From NCBI RefSeq assembly GCF_036014015.1, contig NZ_CP107905.1, positions 6,076,001 to 6,140,000 of the forward strand: DNA of 64,000 nt, in the 5' to 3' direction. The translations under genes and the position numbers were made by a program. This DNA comes from Streptomyces sp. NBC_00457 (GTDB taxonomy: Bacteria > Actinomycetota > Actinomycetes > Streptomycetales > Streptomycetaceae). Positions within the stretch are counted from its first letter, which is position 1, and each line of letters opens with the position of its first letter. The notes beneath the pieces are model-generated. The model made no database searches. It was not told where the DNA came from and saw nothing but the letters and a program-made list of their open reading frames with translations. This document shows positions 17,527-25,927 of the stretch, piece after piece.

Positions 17527-18954
17527 TTACTCCGAACCTTCCGGCGGCCAGTCCCCGCGCACCGCCCCCGCCAGATCCAGCGCCCCAGCGATCCGTACGG
17601 CGACATCCTCCGCGTACGCCGCGTCGGGCCGTTCGAACGCGCTGCGTCCGGCCCCGCGCAGAAACGTCACGACGCCCAGCGTCCGCCCCCGGCTGCGCAG
17701 CACCGCGCACAGCGCGTGCACGGCGTCCGCCGGCCACTGCCGGGCCAGCGCCCAGGCGCGCGCCTGTTCGGCCGGTACGGTGCCGACGCTGGCCCGCACG
17801 GAGCCGCCTCGCTGAACGCACTGCAGGGCGGGGTGCCCCTCGCCGTAGCGGATGGGCAGGCCGGCCTGACCGGTGACCAGGCTGGGCCCGGGCGCGCCCG
17901 CGGGTGTGGTGGCGATGCGTACCAGTCGTACGGGCTCGGCGGTCTCGGCGTCGGTGATCGCGCCGCCCGCCGCGCGGTCGATCAGGGCGTGGTCGGCGAA
18001 CCCCGCTAGCGCGAAGTCCAGGTGGACGACGGCGGCCTCGGCCGGGTCCTCGCACTCGGCGGCGGCCCGTGCGGCACGGTGGAGCTGATTGCTGCGGAAC
18101 CGCAGCAACGACGCCTCCTGCTCGGCCTGCTTGGCCTCCGTGACGTCGTTGAACAGCCAGCCGACGCCGAGCGGTACCGGTTCCTCGGCGAGCGGGGAGG
18201 CCAGCCGTACGAAGCCACAGCGCCAGCAGCGCCGCTTCTCGCCCTCCGGCGTGCGTACGCCGACCCAGATCTCGGCGGGCGCGGGCGGCGCACCCTCGGC
18301 GAGGACATGGGTGAGGGCGCTCTCGAGCTCCTCGACGCCTTGGGAGAGCAGTTCACCGAGCGGTCTGCCGAGTACGGACGTACGCCCGATGCCCAGCGCG
18401 CGGGCCGCGTGCGCGTTCACCACGGCGGGCCGCAGGTCGGCGTCGACGAGGACGACGCCCCAGCTCGCGTCGTCGAAGAGGGCCTCGCTCAGCGCGATGG
18501 ACCGCTCGAGGTCGATCTGCGTGTGCACCTCGCTGAAGGCGCAGTACAGACCGGCGGGCTTTCCGTCGGGGCCGCGGACGGCCGCGGACTGGGTCCGTAC
18601 GAGGACCCGGCCGCCGTCCTTGGTGAGCAGCGCGAACTCATGGACCTGGCGTCCCGGCGCGTGCATGGCGGCCATCAGCCGGGACTCGACCTCGTCGGCG
18701 TCCGCCGGCCTTACGGCCCACCCGGCGAACCCGCGTCGGCCCACGGCCTCACTCGCGGTCCACCCGAGAATCCGCTCGGCCTCACGGTTCCAGTGCGTGA
18801 CGACACCGTCGGCGTCGAAGGCGCACAGGGCCGCGTCCATGCCGTCAAGGAGCGCGGCCAGCAGATCGGAACCGCCCGAGCCCTCCGGACCTTCCCTTTC
18901 GGGCTCGTCCGGTCCCAGCTCGTCGGTGGTCCCACTACGCCTGGAAGCACTCAC
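17527..18954 (-). CDS. PAS-domain sensor-like protein without an output domain
   Basis: A 475-residue soluble protein from the GTG at 18954 (VSASRRSGTT, with GGGGGT upstream); the frame runs 19 codons further without conserved sequence. Domains: PAS 1 at about 30-140 (GMDAALCAFDADGVVTHWN), PAS 2 at about 155-285 (VLVDADLRPAVVNAHAARALG) including a PAC-like GVGWLFNDVTEAKQAEQEAS, then a GAF-like C-terminal region (about 300-470). In Streptomyces this arrangement is usually followed by a PP2C phosphatase or HATPase; here none follows, so it is either a stand-alone sensor or has lost its output. The GAF assignment is tentative. Confidence 0.75.
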   Translation of the reverse strand: MSASRRSGTTDELGPDEPEREGPEGSGGSDLLAALLDGMDAALCAFDADGVVTHWNREAERILGWTASEAVGRRGFAGWAVRPADADEVESRLMAAMHAPGRQVHEFALLTKDGGRVLVRTQSAAVRGPDGKPAGLYCAFSEVHTQIDLERSIALSEALFDDASWGVVLVDADLRPAVVNAHAARALGIGRTSVLGRPLGELLSQGVEELESALTHVLAEGAPPAPAEIWVGVRTPEGEKRRCWRCGFVRLASPLAEEPVPLGVGWLFNDVTEAKQAEQEASLLRFRSNQLHRAARAAAECEDPAEAAVVHLDFALAGFADHALIDRAAGGAITDAETAEPVRLVRIATTPAGAPGPSLVTGQAGLPIRYGEGHPALQCVQRGGSVRASVGTVPAEQARAWALARQWPADAVHALCAVLRSRGRTLGVVTFLRGAGRSAFERPDAAYAEDVAVRIAGALDLAGAVRGDWPPEGSE

Positions 18955-19101
18955 CTGGACCCCCTGCAGGCTGCGTCCGTACGTACGGCACGTCGGTTCG
19001 CTCACTAACAATCATTCAACTCGAACGTGACGCAGCACACATCGAGTTCCCGCAAGATTGAGAGAATCGTTGCACGCCGGAAACGCGACGTGAACCCCTC
19101 C

Positions 19102-19554
19102 TTACGGTCGGGAGGTGGCAAGCCGGAGGTCGATCCACAGGTCGTTCGCACCCGGCAGCACATACCTCTCCACCTCCACGAATCCGCGCGCCCCGGCAAA
19201 CCGCACCCCGTCCTCGTTGACGGCCAGCACGCAGGTCTCGATCACGTCGGCACCCAGCACGCGCGCGTGGGCGAGCCCTTTCTCGTACAGAGCGTTCCCG
19301 ATCCCGCGCCGCCGATACCGGGGCAGCACACGCGCGATCACCGTCGCGACGGCTTCCTCGCCCTCGGGCGGCCGCACGGTGGAGCACCCCACGAGTTCGT
19401 CGCCGAGATACGCGTTCTCCAGCCGGTAGCGGCCACCGCGCTCCCGTACCTCGTCGAGGTCCATGGCGGCGGGCGGCACGATCACGTTGTGCACGTACCG
19501 CCACTGCTCCAGCATGACGTCGCCGGACACCGGCTCCAGGCGGAGGTCAGACAC
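19102..19554 (-). CDS. GNAT-family N-acetyltransferase
   Basis: A 150-residue GCN5-type acyltransferase. Motif A is clear: ATVIARVLPRYRRRGIGNAL, with the R-x-x-G-x-G acetyl-CoA pyrophosphate loop, followed by the late beta strand FAGARGFVEVERYVL. Acceptor unknown. It starts at a GTG (19554) overlapping the end of the RidA gene by 8 bp, so both form a two-gene operon. Confidence 0.82.
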   Translation of the reverse strand: MSDLRLEPVSGDVMLEQWRYVHNVIVPPAAMDLDEVRERGGRYRLENAYLGDELVGCSTVRPPEGEEAVATVIARVLPRYRRRGIGNALYEKGLAHARVLGADVIETCVLAVNEDGVRFAGARGFVEVERYVLPGANDLWIDLRLATSRP

Positions 19555-19945
19555 CGTCGCCGTCCGTGCGTCGCGCGTAGACCTCGATCTCGAACTTCAT
19601 CCGGGGATCGGCCAGCCCGCACACCATCATGGTCGCTGCCGGGAGGACCTCGCCGAAGTGGCGGCGCAGTACCGGCCAGCAGGGTTCGAAGTCGTCCCGC
19701 TCGGGCAGCAGGTACCGCACCCGGACGACATCGGCGAACGAGCACCCCGCCTCCGCCAGCGCCGCGCCCACGTTGCGCAGACACTGCTCGGCCTGTTCGA
19801 CCACGTCGTCGGAGATCGTCATGGTGGCGTAGTTGTAGCCGGTCGTCCCGGACACATGCACCCACTCCCCGTCGACCACGGCCCGGGCATACCCGATCTG
19901 CTCCTCGAACACCGAACCGCTGAGTATCGCTCGCCGCTTGGTCAT
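19547..19945 (-). CDS. RidA family protein (reactive intermediate deaminase)
   Basis: A 132-residue YjgF/YER057c/UK114 protein starting MTKRRAILSGS at 19945; the frame continues upstream but the family N-terminus is here. Trimeric RidA proteins hydrolyse reactive 2-aminoacrylate and similar enamines/imines. The conserved core GEWVHVSGTTGYN, LAEAGCSFADVVRVRYLL and MKFEIEVYA is present; the position of the usual catalytic Arg in the RidA core is taken by Arg in VVRVRYL. It is divergent from dmdR1 with a 210-bp shared upstream region. Confidence 0.85.
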   Translation of the reverse strand: MTKRRAILSGSVFEEQIGYARAVVDGEWVHVSGTTGYNYATMTISDDVVEQAEQCLRNVGAALAEAGCSFADVVRVRYLLPERDDFEPCWPVLRRHFGEVLPAATMMVCGLADPRMKFEIEVYARRTDGDGV

Positions 19946-20155
19946 GTGCGGAACGCTAGGCGACCGTGTCCCGCCGCGTCGAGTACCAAGATCGCCGCTC
20001 CCCGCTGCGCGCATGACACTCCCGTTCCGAGTCGCCGCACCCCCGGTTTCACCGGCACGGCACGCTTGTCAGTGGTATCCGGCAGAATTGACTCCAGGGC
20101 CAGCGCACAAGCCGGGAAGCTGTCGTGCTTCCGGCAGATCTCACGAGGGGCACGT

Positions 20156-20848
20156 ATGTCCGGACTGATCGACACCACGGAGATGTATCTCCGCACCATC
20201 CTCGAGCTGGAGGAGGAAGGTGTGGTCCCCATGCGCGCCCGGATCGCCGAGCGGCTGGACCAGAGCGGGCCGACGGTCAGCCAGACCGTGGCGCGGATGG
20301 AGCGGGACGGACTGGTGTCCGTCGCCAGCGACCGGCACCTGGAGCTCACGGACGAGGGCCGCCGGCTGGCGACGCGCGTGATGCGCAAGCACCGCCTGGC
20401 GGAGTGCCTGCTCGTCGACGTGATCGGGCTGGAGTGGGAGCAGGTGCACGCCGAGGCGTGTCGCTGGGAGCACGTGATGAGCGAGGCCGTGGAGCGCCGC
20501 GTGCTCGAGCTGCTGCGCCACCCCACCGAGTCGCCGTACGGCAACCCGATCCCGGGCCTGGAGGAGCTGGGCGAGAAGGACGGCGCCGATCCGTTCCTGG
20601 ACGAGGGCATGGTGTCGCTGGCCGACCTGGACCCGGGGACGGAAGGCAAGACGGTCGTGGTGCGCCGTATCGGCGAGCCGATCCAGACGGACGCACAGCT
20701 GATGTACACGCTGCGCCGCGCGGGCGTGCAGCCCGGCTCGGTGGTGAGCGTGACGGAGTCGGCCGGCGGGGTGCTGGTGGGCAGTGGCGGCGAGGCGGCC
20801 GAGCTGGAGTCGGACGTCGCCTCTCACGTGTTCGTCGCCAAGCGCTGA
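20156..20848 (+). CDS. dmdR1: iron-dependent repressor of the DtxR/IdeR family
   Basis: A 230-residue Fe(II)-responsive repressor of siderophore and iron-uptake genes. The N-terminal winged helix (residues 4-73) carries VSQTVARMERDGLV. All metal ligands match DtxR numbering exactly: Met10, Cys102, Glu105, His106 (primary site) and His79, Glu83, His98 (ancillary site). A dimerisation domain (74-140) and an SH3-like C-terminal domain follow. ATG at 20156 with GAGGGG 6 bp upstream. Context matches S. coelicolor dmdR1 (SCO4394), whose antisense strand encodes the Adm protein; a long minus-strand reading frame covers this gene too. Confidence 0.93.
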   Translation: MSGLIDTTEMYLRTILELEEEGVVPMRARIAERLDQSGPTVSQTVARMERDGLVSVASDRHLELTDEGRRLATRVMRKHRLAECLLVDVIGLEWEQVHAEACRWEHVMSEAVERRVLELLRHPTESPYGNPIPGLEELGEKDGADPFLDEGMVSLADLDPGTEGKTVVVRRIGEPIQTDAQLMYTLRRAGVQPGSVVSVTESAGGVLVGSGGEAAELESDVASHVFVAKR

Positions 20849-21072
20849 CCGGGCGCCGGGAGTCGGCAACTTCCGGGGCCGGAGGGGCAGTTGCGGCGCC
20901 GCGTTGGTTTCGTCGATTCCGGAATTCACCGCGCCGAATTGCAGCGCTCGGACGGATCACGTGCGAGGCTGTCGCGTGAGGCATATGACCTGAGGGATTC
21001 TTGGCCGTGGTGCGACAGCGATGTCGTCCGGCCGGGGAGGGGGCGGGGAGGATGTGCCGTAGACGTGGAGAG

Positions 21073-21100
21073 GGCCCCGGCGCCGTGTGGCGCCGGGGCC
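21073..21100. terminator. strong hairpin terminator after dmdR1
   Basis: A 12-bp perfect stem (GGCCCCGGCGCC / GGCGCCGGGGCC) with a GTGT loop, 225 bp after the dmdR1 stop. There is no U-tract, which is normal for Streptomyces terminators. The gap to the gene leaves room for a long 3' UTR or an unseen small RNA. Confidence 0.7.
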
Positions 21101-21151
21101 TGTCCTCCCCTGTGCTGACCCGGAGCCCCGAGCTCTCAGGGTCATTCCCCT

Positions 21152-21176
21152 CGGACCGCTTTCCCCGAGCGGTCCG
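21152..21176. promoter_or_regulatory. hairpin CGGACCGCT / AGCGGTCCG
   Basis: A perfect 9-bp inverted repeat with a 7-nt loop, 50 bp past the main terminator. It could be a back-up terminator or an operator. Confidence 0.4.
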
Positions 21177-21266
21177 CCTCCCGCAGAAGATCTCCCCTCG
21201 CCGCGGGCGGTCAATCCCTGACCGAGGTCACTCGTACGAGGGGTGTTACCGGCAGACCCCGCATCT

Positions 21267-21282
21267 TCGAATGTGTATTCGA
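21267..21282. promoter_or_regulatory. LexA/SOS-box-like palindrome
   Basis: TCGAATGTGTATTCGA is a perfect TCGAAT-N4-ATTCGA palindrome, close to the actinobacterial SOS box TCGAAC-N4-GTTCGA. It is followed directly by TAGCCT, a possible -10, so binding would block transcription. The next gene starts 196 bp downstream (alpha/beta hydrolase). Confidence 0.45.
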
Positions 21283-21477
21283 TAGCCTGAGGGTGACACG
21301 GCATGTGGAACCTGCGCTTCACCAGTAGGCGCGGCATGTCGGCAAACGAGCGAGGGCCCTGACCGGCCCCGGCAGAGAGTGGTACCACGGCAGGCAGGAC
21401 ACGGTTCACAGGACCGGCCGGCTCGAGCGGGAGCGGGAGCGAGCGGTCCGAGCGGAGCTAGGGGGGTGCCAGGATCC

Positions 21478-22392
21478 ATGGCGCGACGCATCGACGTGAC
21501 CGGGGCGGGCGGCGTACGCCTGGCGGCCTGGGAGTTCGGCGACCCTCCCAAGCCCGACCCGGCGAGCGAGACGACCGGACACACCGACCGTGCGACACCG
21601 CACCAGCCGCCCGGCCCCGGCGAACAGGACCGCTGCTCCGGCGTGCTGTTACTTCACGGCCTGATGGGCCGCGCCTCGCACTGGGCCTCCACCGCCCGCT
21701 GGCTCTCCGGACGCCATCGCGCCGTCGCGCTCGACCAGCGCGGCCACGGCCAGAGCGACAAGCCCCCGCAGGCCTCCTTCACCCGCGAGGCCTATGTCGA
21801 GGACGCCGAGGCCGCCCTCGAACAGCTCGGCCTCGGCCCGGCCGTCCTCATCGGCCACGCGATGGGCGCCCTGACCGCCTGGCAACTCGCCGCCAAGCGC
21901 CCCGATCTGGTCCGCGGAGTCATCATCTGCGATATGCGGGCCTCCGCACTCGGTGCGGCCTCGCAGCGGGAGTGGGCCCAGTGGTTCAAGTCCTGGCCCG
22001 TTCCGTTCGCCACGCTTGCCGACGTCCGCAAGTGGTTCGGTGAGGACGACCCCTGGGTGGAGCGGCCCATTCCGTCCCGCGGCGAGTTCTACGCCGAGGT
22101 GATGCACGAGTCTGCCGACGGCTGGCGGCCCGTTTTCGAACCCGACCAGATGCTCAAGTCCCGGGAGACGTGGGTGTACGACGCGCACTGGGAGGAGCTG
22201 GCCCAGGTGCAGTGCCCGGCGCTCGTTGTTCGCGGGCTGGATGGGGAGTTGGGGCGGGCCGAGGCGCAGGAGATGGTGCGGGTGTTGCCTCTCGGGGAGT
22301 ACGCGGAGGTGGCTGATGCCGGGCATCTTGTCCACTATGACCAGCCGGAGGGGTGGCGCGCGGCGATCGAGCCGTTTTTGAATGCGCTGTGA
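21478..22392 (+). CDS. alpha/beta hydrolase-fold protein with Ala in the nucleophile elbow
   Basis: A 304-residue protein from the ATG at 21478 (MARRIDVTG); in-frame GTGs lie at 21466 and 21379. The alpha/beta hydrolase fold is clear: VLLLHGLMGRASHW (oxyanion hole), ALDQRGHGQSD, LVVRGLDGELGR with the acid Asp, and DAGHLVHYDQPEGW with the catalytic His. The nucleophile elbow reads GHAMGA instead of GHSMGA, so residue 128 is Ala and no Ser/Asp/Cys nucleophile is available. It may be a pseudo-enzyme, a ligand-binding protein, or use a different mechanism. Upstream lies a LexA-like site. Confidence 0.85.
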   Translation: MARRIDVTGAGGVRLAAWEFGDPPKPDPASETTGHTDRATPHQPPGPGEQDRCSGVLLLHGLMGRASHWASTARWLSGRHRAVALDQRGHGQSDKPPQASFTREAYVEDAEAALEQLGLGPAVLIGHAMGALTAWQLAAKRPDLVRGVIICDMRASALGAASQREWAQWFKSWPVPFATLADVRKWFGEDDPWVERPIPSRGEFYAEVMHESADGWRPVFEPDQMLKSRETWVYDAHWEELAQVQCPALVVRGLDGELGRAEAQEMVRVLPLGEYAEVADAGHLVHYDQPEGWRAAIEPFLNAL

Positions 22393-22431
22393 GGCTGGGC
22401 GCGTTCTTGTCTGCCGGGTGATGTTCGTTGG

Positions 22432-22479
22432 CGGGTGCGGGTTCGTCGTGGCTTGTCGCGCAGTTCCCCGCGCCCCTTA
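22432..22479. repeat. REP-like intergenic repeat, copy 2
   Basis: Carries the 22-bp core at 22456-22477 in the CGCAGTTCCCCGCGCCCC orientation, preceded by the tail GGGTGCGGGTTCGTCGTGG. It lies between the convergent alpha/beta hydrolase and ABC permease genes. Confidence 0.85.
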
Positions 22480-22512
22480 GGTGCGCTGCCCAACCGCTCC
22501 TTCCAAGTCCCC

Positions 22513-24102
22513 TCAGCCCTTGCTCACCGCCGTAAGGATCTCCGGCAGTCGTTCTGCCGTCCTGGGGGCCGCCAGCCTCAGGCCCAGCCAAGTGACAGCG
22601 GCGCCGTACGCGACCCCCACCGGTAGCAGCACCCACGTCCAGTCGTCGCCGTTAGCGGTTACGTTCAGCCAGATGGTGACGGCGATGACCGGGGCGCAGA
22701 GGAGGGCGGACGCGACCATGCCGCCGAAGATGGCGATCCAGGCGAGGCCGGCCTGTCCGGGGGCGACGTTCTTGTAGCCCTCCTGGGGGATGGAGTACGG
22801 GAAGCGTGCCGACGTCCACGCCCCGGTCGCCAGCATCGCGCCGAGCAGGGCGAAGGACAGACCCAGCACCTCGGGCAGCTTGGCCCAGTCGCCGAGCAGG
22901 GCCGTCGTCAGGACGGTGACCAGTGCGGCGTACGGCAGTGTGATCACCAGCAACGCGAAGGCACGGGCGCGCAGTTCGACGTACGCATCCTTCGTGGACG
23001 AGATCGTCATCGCGACCATCCAGAACGCGGAGGTGTCCTGCCCGAACTGGTTGTACATCTGGATGCCGAGCATCCCGGCGGCGAAGCAGGCGAAGTAGAT
23101 CGAGCCGGTGCCCTGGAGGGCGTTGAACACCGGAACGATCAGGCCGATCGCGAGCGAAGTCACCCAGGCGGCCTTGGTCTTGGGGTCGCGCCACACATAG
23201 CGCAGGCTGCGCTCCATGACCGTGCCGGTACGGCCGGCGGGCAGGAAACGCGACAGTCCGGTCGAGGTCCGCTCGCGAGTGGCGCCCTCGGCGCTCTGGA
23301 GGGTGGACCCGTCGGGCGCGGTCATCAGCCGGTTCAGATGACCCGACCACTGCCGCAGCAGCAGCCACAGCGCCAGGGCGCTCAGGGCGAGTTGAACAAC
23401 AGCGACTCCATACGAGCCCTCGCTCGCCGAATCCGCCGCCCCGATCGCCGACGCGGGCGGCACCCACTTCAGCACATCGGCGAAGGGGGCGAGCTGCCCC
23501 AGCCCGGCCGAACCCAGCCGCTGCACCCCGAAGTTGACGAGCTGCGCCCCGATGGCGATGACCAGACCACTGAGCACCGCGAGATCACGGCCCCTGCGGC
23601 TGGTCAGCAACCGGATGTTGGCGGCGGCGACGGCCCGCGCGAGGGCCACGCACACCAGCAGCGCCAGCACCACACCGACGACGCCGACGACGTACGCCAC
23701 ACCGCCATGCGCCACCGCGACGACGGAACCGGCGAGCATGCACACCGTGAACAGCGGCCCGATGCCGACCAGCGAGGCCACCAGCAGCGCCCGCACGAGC
23801 GGCGCGGGGCGCAGCGGCAGCATCACCAGGCGGGTGGGGTCGAGGGTCTCGTCGCCGCTGGGGAAGAACAGCGGCATCACCGCCCAGCCCAGCGCCAGCA
23901 CCGCGACGAGGAGTACGACCACCGACGTGGCGTGCTCGTTGCCGCGCAGCAGGATCAGGCCGAGCAGTTGGAGCGCGGTGAAGAGCAGCGTGATGGCGGC
24001 GGACGCGATGTAGGCGGCCTTGCGGCCGCCGGACTGCCGTAGCCCGTTGCGCAGCAGTGATAGCTTCAGTCGTACGACGACCGGGGTGATGTCGGCGGTC
24101 AT
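22513..24102 (-). CDS. ABC-2 type transporter permease
   Basis: A 529-residue integral membrane protein with about twelve hydrophobic segments, encoded directly after its ATPase (ATG overlaps the ATPase TGA by 4 bp). The amphipathic N-terminus (LKLSLLRNGLRQSGGRKAAYI) and a large middle loop with WRDPKTKAAWVTSLAIGL are typical of actinobacterial ABC-2 exporters. It probably exports a lipid, peptide or drug across the cytoplasmic membrane; substrate not predictable. Confidence 0.82.
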   Translation of the reverse strand: MTADITPVVVRLKLSLLRNGLRQSGGRKAAYIASAAITLLFTALQLLGLILLRGNEHATSVVVLLVAVLALGWAVMPLFFPSGDETLDPTRLVMLPLRPAPLVRALLVASLVGIGPLFTVCMLAGSVVAVAHGGVAYVVGVVGVVLALLVCVALARAVAAANIRLLTSRRGRDLAVLSGLVIAIGAQLVNFGVQRLGSAGLGQLAPFADVLKWVPPASAIGAADSASEGSYGVAVVQLALSALALWLLLRQWSGHLNRLMTAPDGSTLQSAEGATRERTSTGLSRFLPAGRTGTVMERSLRYVWRDPKTKAAWVTSLAIGLIVPVFNALQGTGSIYFACFAAGMLGIQMYNQFGQDTSAFWMVAMTISSTKDAYVELRARAFALLVITLPYAALVTVLTTALLGDWAKLPEVLGLSFALLGAMLATGAWTSARFPYSIPQEGYKNVAPGQAGLAWIAIFGGMVASALLCAPVIAVTIWLNVTANGDDWTWVLLPVGVAYGAAVTWLGLRLAAPRTAERLPEILTAVSKG

Positions 24103-24869
24103 CGTGCCCCGCCGCCCAGCCAGTCGAGATCGGACCCGGCGTTCCGCCCGTTCGCCCCCACGAGCTCAAGAAACGCCTGCTGGAGCGAGGCGGCGTCGCC
24201 CCGCACCTCGGCCAGCGGCCCGTGCGCCCGGATGCGCCCGGCGGCCATCACGGCCACCCAGTCGCACAGCGACTCCACGAGTTCCATCACATGCGAGGAG
24301 AAGACGACGGTCGCCCCGGAGCCGGTGTACCGCTCCAGTACACCCCGGATGGTCTGCGCGGACACCGGGTCGACGCCCTCGAACGGCTCGTCCAGGAACA
24401 GCACTTCGGGATTGTGCAGCAGCGCCGTCGCGAGCCCGATCTTCTTCCGCATCCCGGTCGAGTAGTCGACGACCAGTTTGTGCTGGGCCCCGGCAAGATC
24501 CAGCACATCCAGCAACTGCGTCGCCCGCTTGTCCACCTCGGCACCGGGCAGCCCCCGCAACCGCCCCATGTAACCGAGCAGTTCCCGCCCCGACAGCCGC
24601 TCGAACAACCGCAGCCCCTCCGGCAGCACCCCGATCCGCGCCTTCACCTCGACGGGGTCCCGCCATACGTCATGCCCGACGACCTCGACGGACCCCTGAT
24701 CGGGCCGGAGCAGCCCGGTCACCATGGAGAGCGTGGTGGTCTTGCCCGCACCGTTCGGGCCGACGAGCCCGATGAACTTCCCCGCAGGCAGCTCAAGATC
24801 AACCCCGGCAACGGCAACTTGCTGCCCGAACCGCTTCCAGAGCCCACGCACACTTACAGCCGACGTCAT
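24099..24869 (-). CDS. ABC transporter ATP-binding protein
   Basis: A 256-residue ATPase with Walker A GLVGPNGAGKTTT, Q-loop region (GVLPEGLRLFERLSG), signature YSTGMRKKIGLATALL (a YSTGM variant of LSGGQ common in drug/antibiotic exporters), Walker B EVLFLDEPFEGVDP and H-loop VVFSSHVMEL. It powers the permease encoded next. The Glu-Gly replacement in the D-loop region (EPFEGVDP) is usual for this subgroup. Start ATG at 24869; a REP-like repeat lies just upstream. Confidence 0.92.
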   Translation of the reverse strand: MTSAVSVRGLWKRFGQQVAVAGVDLELPAGKFIGLVGPNGAGKTTTLSMVTGLLRPDQGSVEVVGHDVWRDPVEVKARIGVLPEGLRLFERLSGRELLGYMGRLRGLPGAEVDKRATQLLDVLDLAGAQHKLVVDYSTGMRKKIGLATALLHNPEVLFLDEPFEGVDPVSAQTIRGVLERYTGSGATVVFSSHVMELVESLCDWVAVMAAGRIRAHGPLAEVRGDAASLQQAFLELVGANGRNAGSDLDWLGGGAR

Positions 24870-24881
24870 GGTGCCAACCTA

Positions 24882-24926
24882 AGGGGCGCGGGGAACTGCG
24901 CGAGCAACCACGACGAACCCGCAGCC
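24882..24926. repeat. REP-like intergenic repeat, copy 3
   Basis: The same 22-bp core at 24882-24903, with a tail containing CCACGACGAACCCGCA. It lies between the ABC ATPase and the PrimPol-like gene, both on the minus strand. Confidence 0.85.
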
Positions 24927-24959
24927 GCCGACGGCGAACGCGAGGCAGATCAGTAGGCG

Positions 24960-25619
24960 CTACCGATCCCGCCCACACGCATAGGCGAGCGGCGAGATCA
25001 ACTCTTCCGCATCCGGCAACCACCGATTCGCCGGCGTAGGCCGACAAGCCCACTGCACAGCCCCCCGGGACCCGAACCGCGTAGGAGGCGCAGCCACCCA
25101 CGCGCCCTCCCCGAGCGCCACGAGATCCAGCGAAGCGACCGCCCACCCCAGCTTGCGCACCAGATCGGGAACTTTCACCGCGGCCCCCGGCAGCACGAAG
25201 AACTCCATCCGCCGGTCCGGAGTCAGCGTCACCGGCCCCAGCGTCAGCTCCATCCGCTCCATCCGGGCCAGCGCCAGAAACCCCGCCGTCTCCGGAACGG
25301 AAATCGCGTCGAACGTACGCCCCGTCGGCAGCAGAATCGACGACGTCGGCTGCTTCTGCCACATCCGGCGCGCAACGGTCGCGCTGCCCGTCGCCTGCGT
25401 CGCCCAGTCCGGCCGCGTCGGATGCGCGCCGGGCGCGGCGCACGCGACGTCGCCGCACGAGCAGCGCTGCACCCCGTCGACGGCTTCCAGCCAGGTGCCC
25501 GGGAAGACGTCCCAGTGGCGCTCCTCGGCGTAGCGAACGGCGGTGTCCAGCAGCGATTCCCCACGCTGCTGCGGAATCTGGGCGGCTTCGGTGCTCGCGA
25601 TCGTCTCTTCCACGCTCAT
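24960..25619 (-). CDS. bifunctional DNA primase/polymerase-like protein, catalytic motif degenerate
   Basis: A 219-residue protein resembling the N-terminal PrimPol domain used by actinobacterial replication/plasmid proteins: AVRYAEERHWDVFPGTWL, the zinc-like CSCGDVACAAPGAHP, then W-x-ATG-type region. The metal-binding D-x-D expected after the strand is FDAISVPE here, so one acidic residue is missing and polymerase activity is doubtful. The start MSVEETIAS (25619) has CGGGAG upstream. It stands alone on the chromosome, not with plasmid genes, so it may have been recruited as a regulator or DNA-binding protein (inference). Confidence 0.65.
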   Translation of the reverse strand: MSVEETIASTEAAQIPQQRGESLLDTAVRYAEERHWDVFPGTWLEAVDGVQRCSCGDVACAAPGAHPTRPDWATQATGSATVARRMWQKQPTSSILLPTGRTFDAISVPETAGFLALARMERMELTLGPVTLTPDRRMEFFVLPGAAVKVPDLVRKLGWAVASLDLVALGEGAWVAAPPTRFGSRGAVQWACRPTPANRWLPDAEELISPLAYACGRDR

Positions 25620-25927
25620 CACAACTCCCGCACCCACCTCCGGTTACGGCTGTAGCGCGCGCGGGGGAGGAGCACTGATTCCGCAACTGGGGCGCATGGG
25701 TGCATGGGTGGGGGCGCGCAGGAGGATCCATGGCCTCGGCTGGGTAGCCACGAGTGGGGTCGGCTTCGGCCTTTACCCCGGCAATCCTCGCAAGCCTCGC
25801 ATTTTCGTCATGTCGGCGGGGCATTGATCTTCACGGCCGGATCCTTTCGCTCACCGGAAGGCGCCGGGTCAGGGAAGACACATCAACTCGGTGCGTGGGC
25901 AGGCACCGCAGCCACAGGGGGTACGCC
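25620..25927. other. divergent promoter region, PrimPol-like / HTH-TPR regulator
   Basis: About 310 bases with no supported gene. It contains GGGGG 6 bp before the regulator ATG, and short GC-rich repeats (GCATGGGTG twice near 25693-25710). I found no clear -35/-10 pair. Confidence 0.4.

Larger units (their letters stand above)
20849..21477. other. 629-bp intergenic region after dmdR1
   Basis: No convincing gene on either strand apart from frames antisense to dmdR1. It contains a strong hairpin terminator (21073-21100), a second hairpin (21152-21176), a LexA-like palindrome (21267-21282), and a purine-rich stretch leading to the alpha/beta hydrolase start. Confidence 0.6.
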
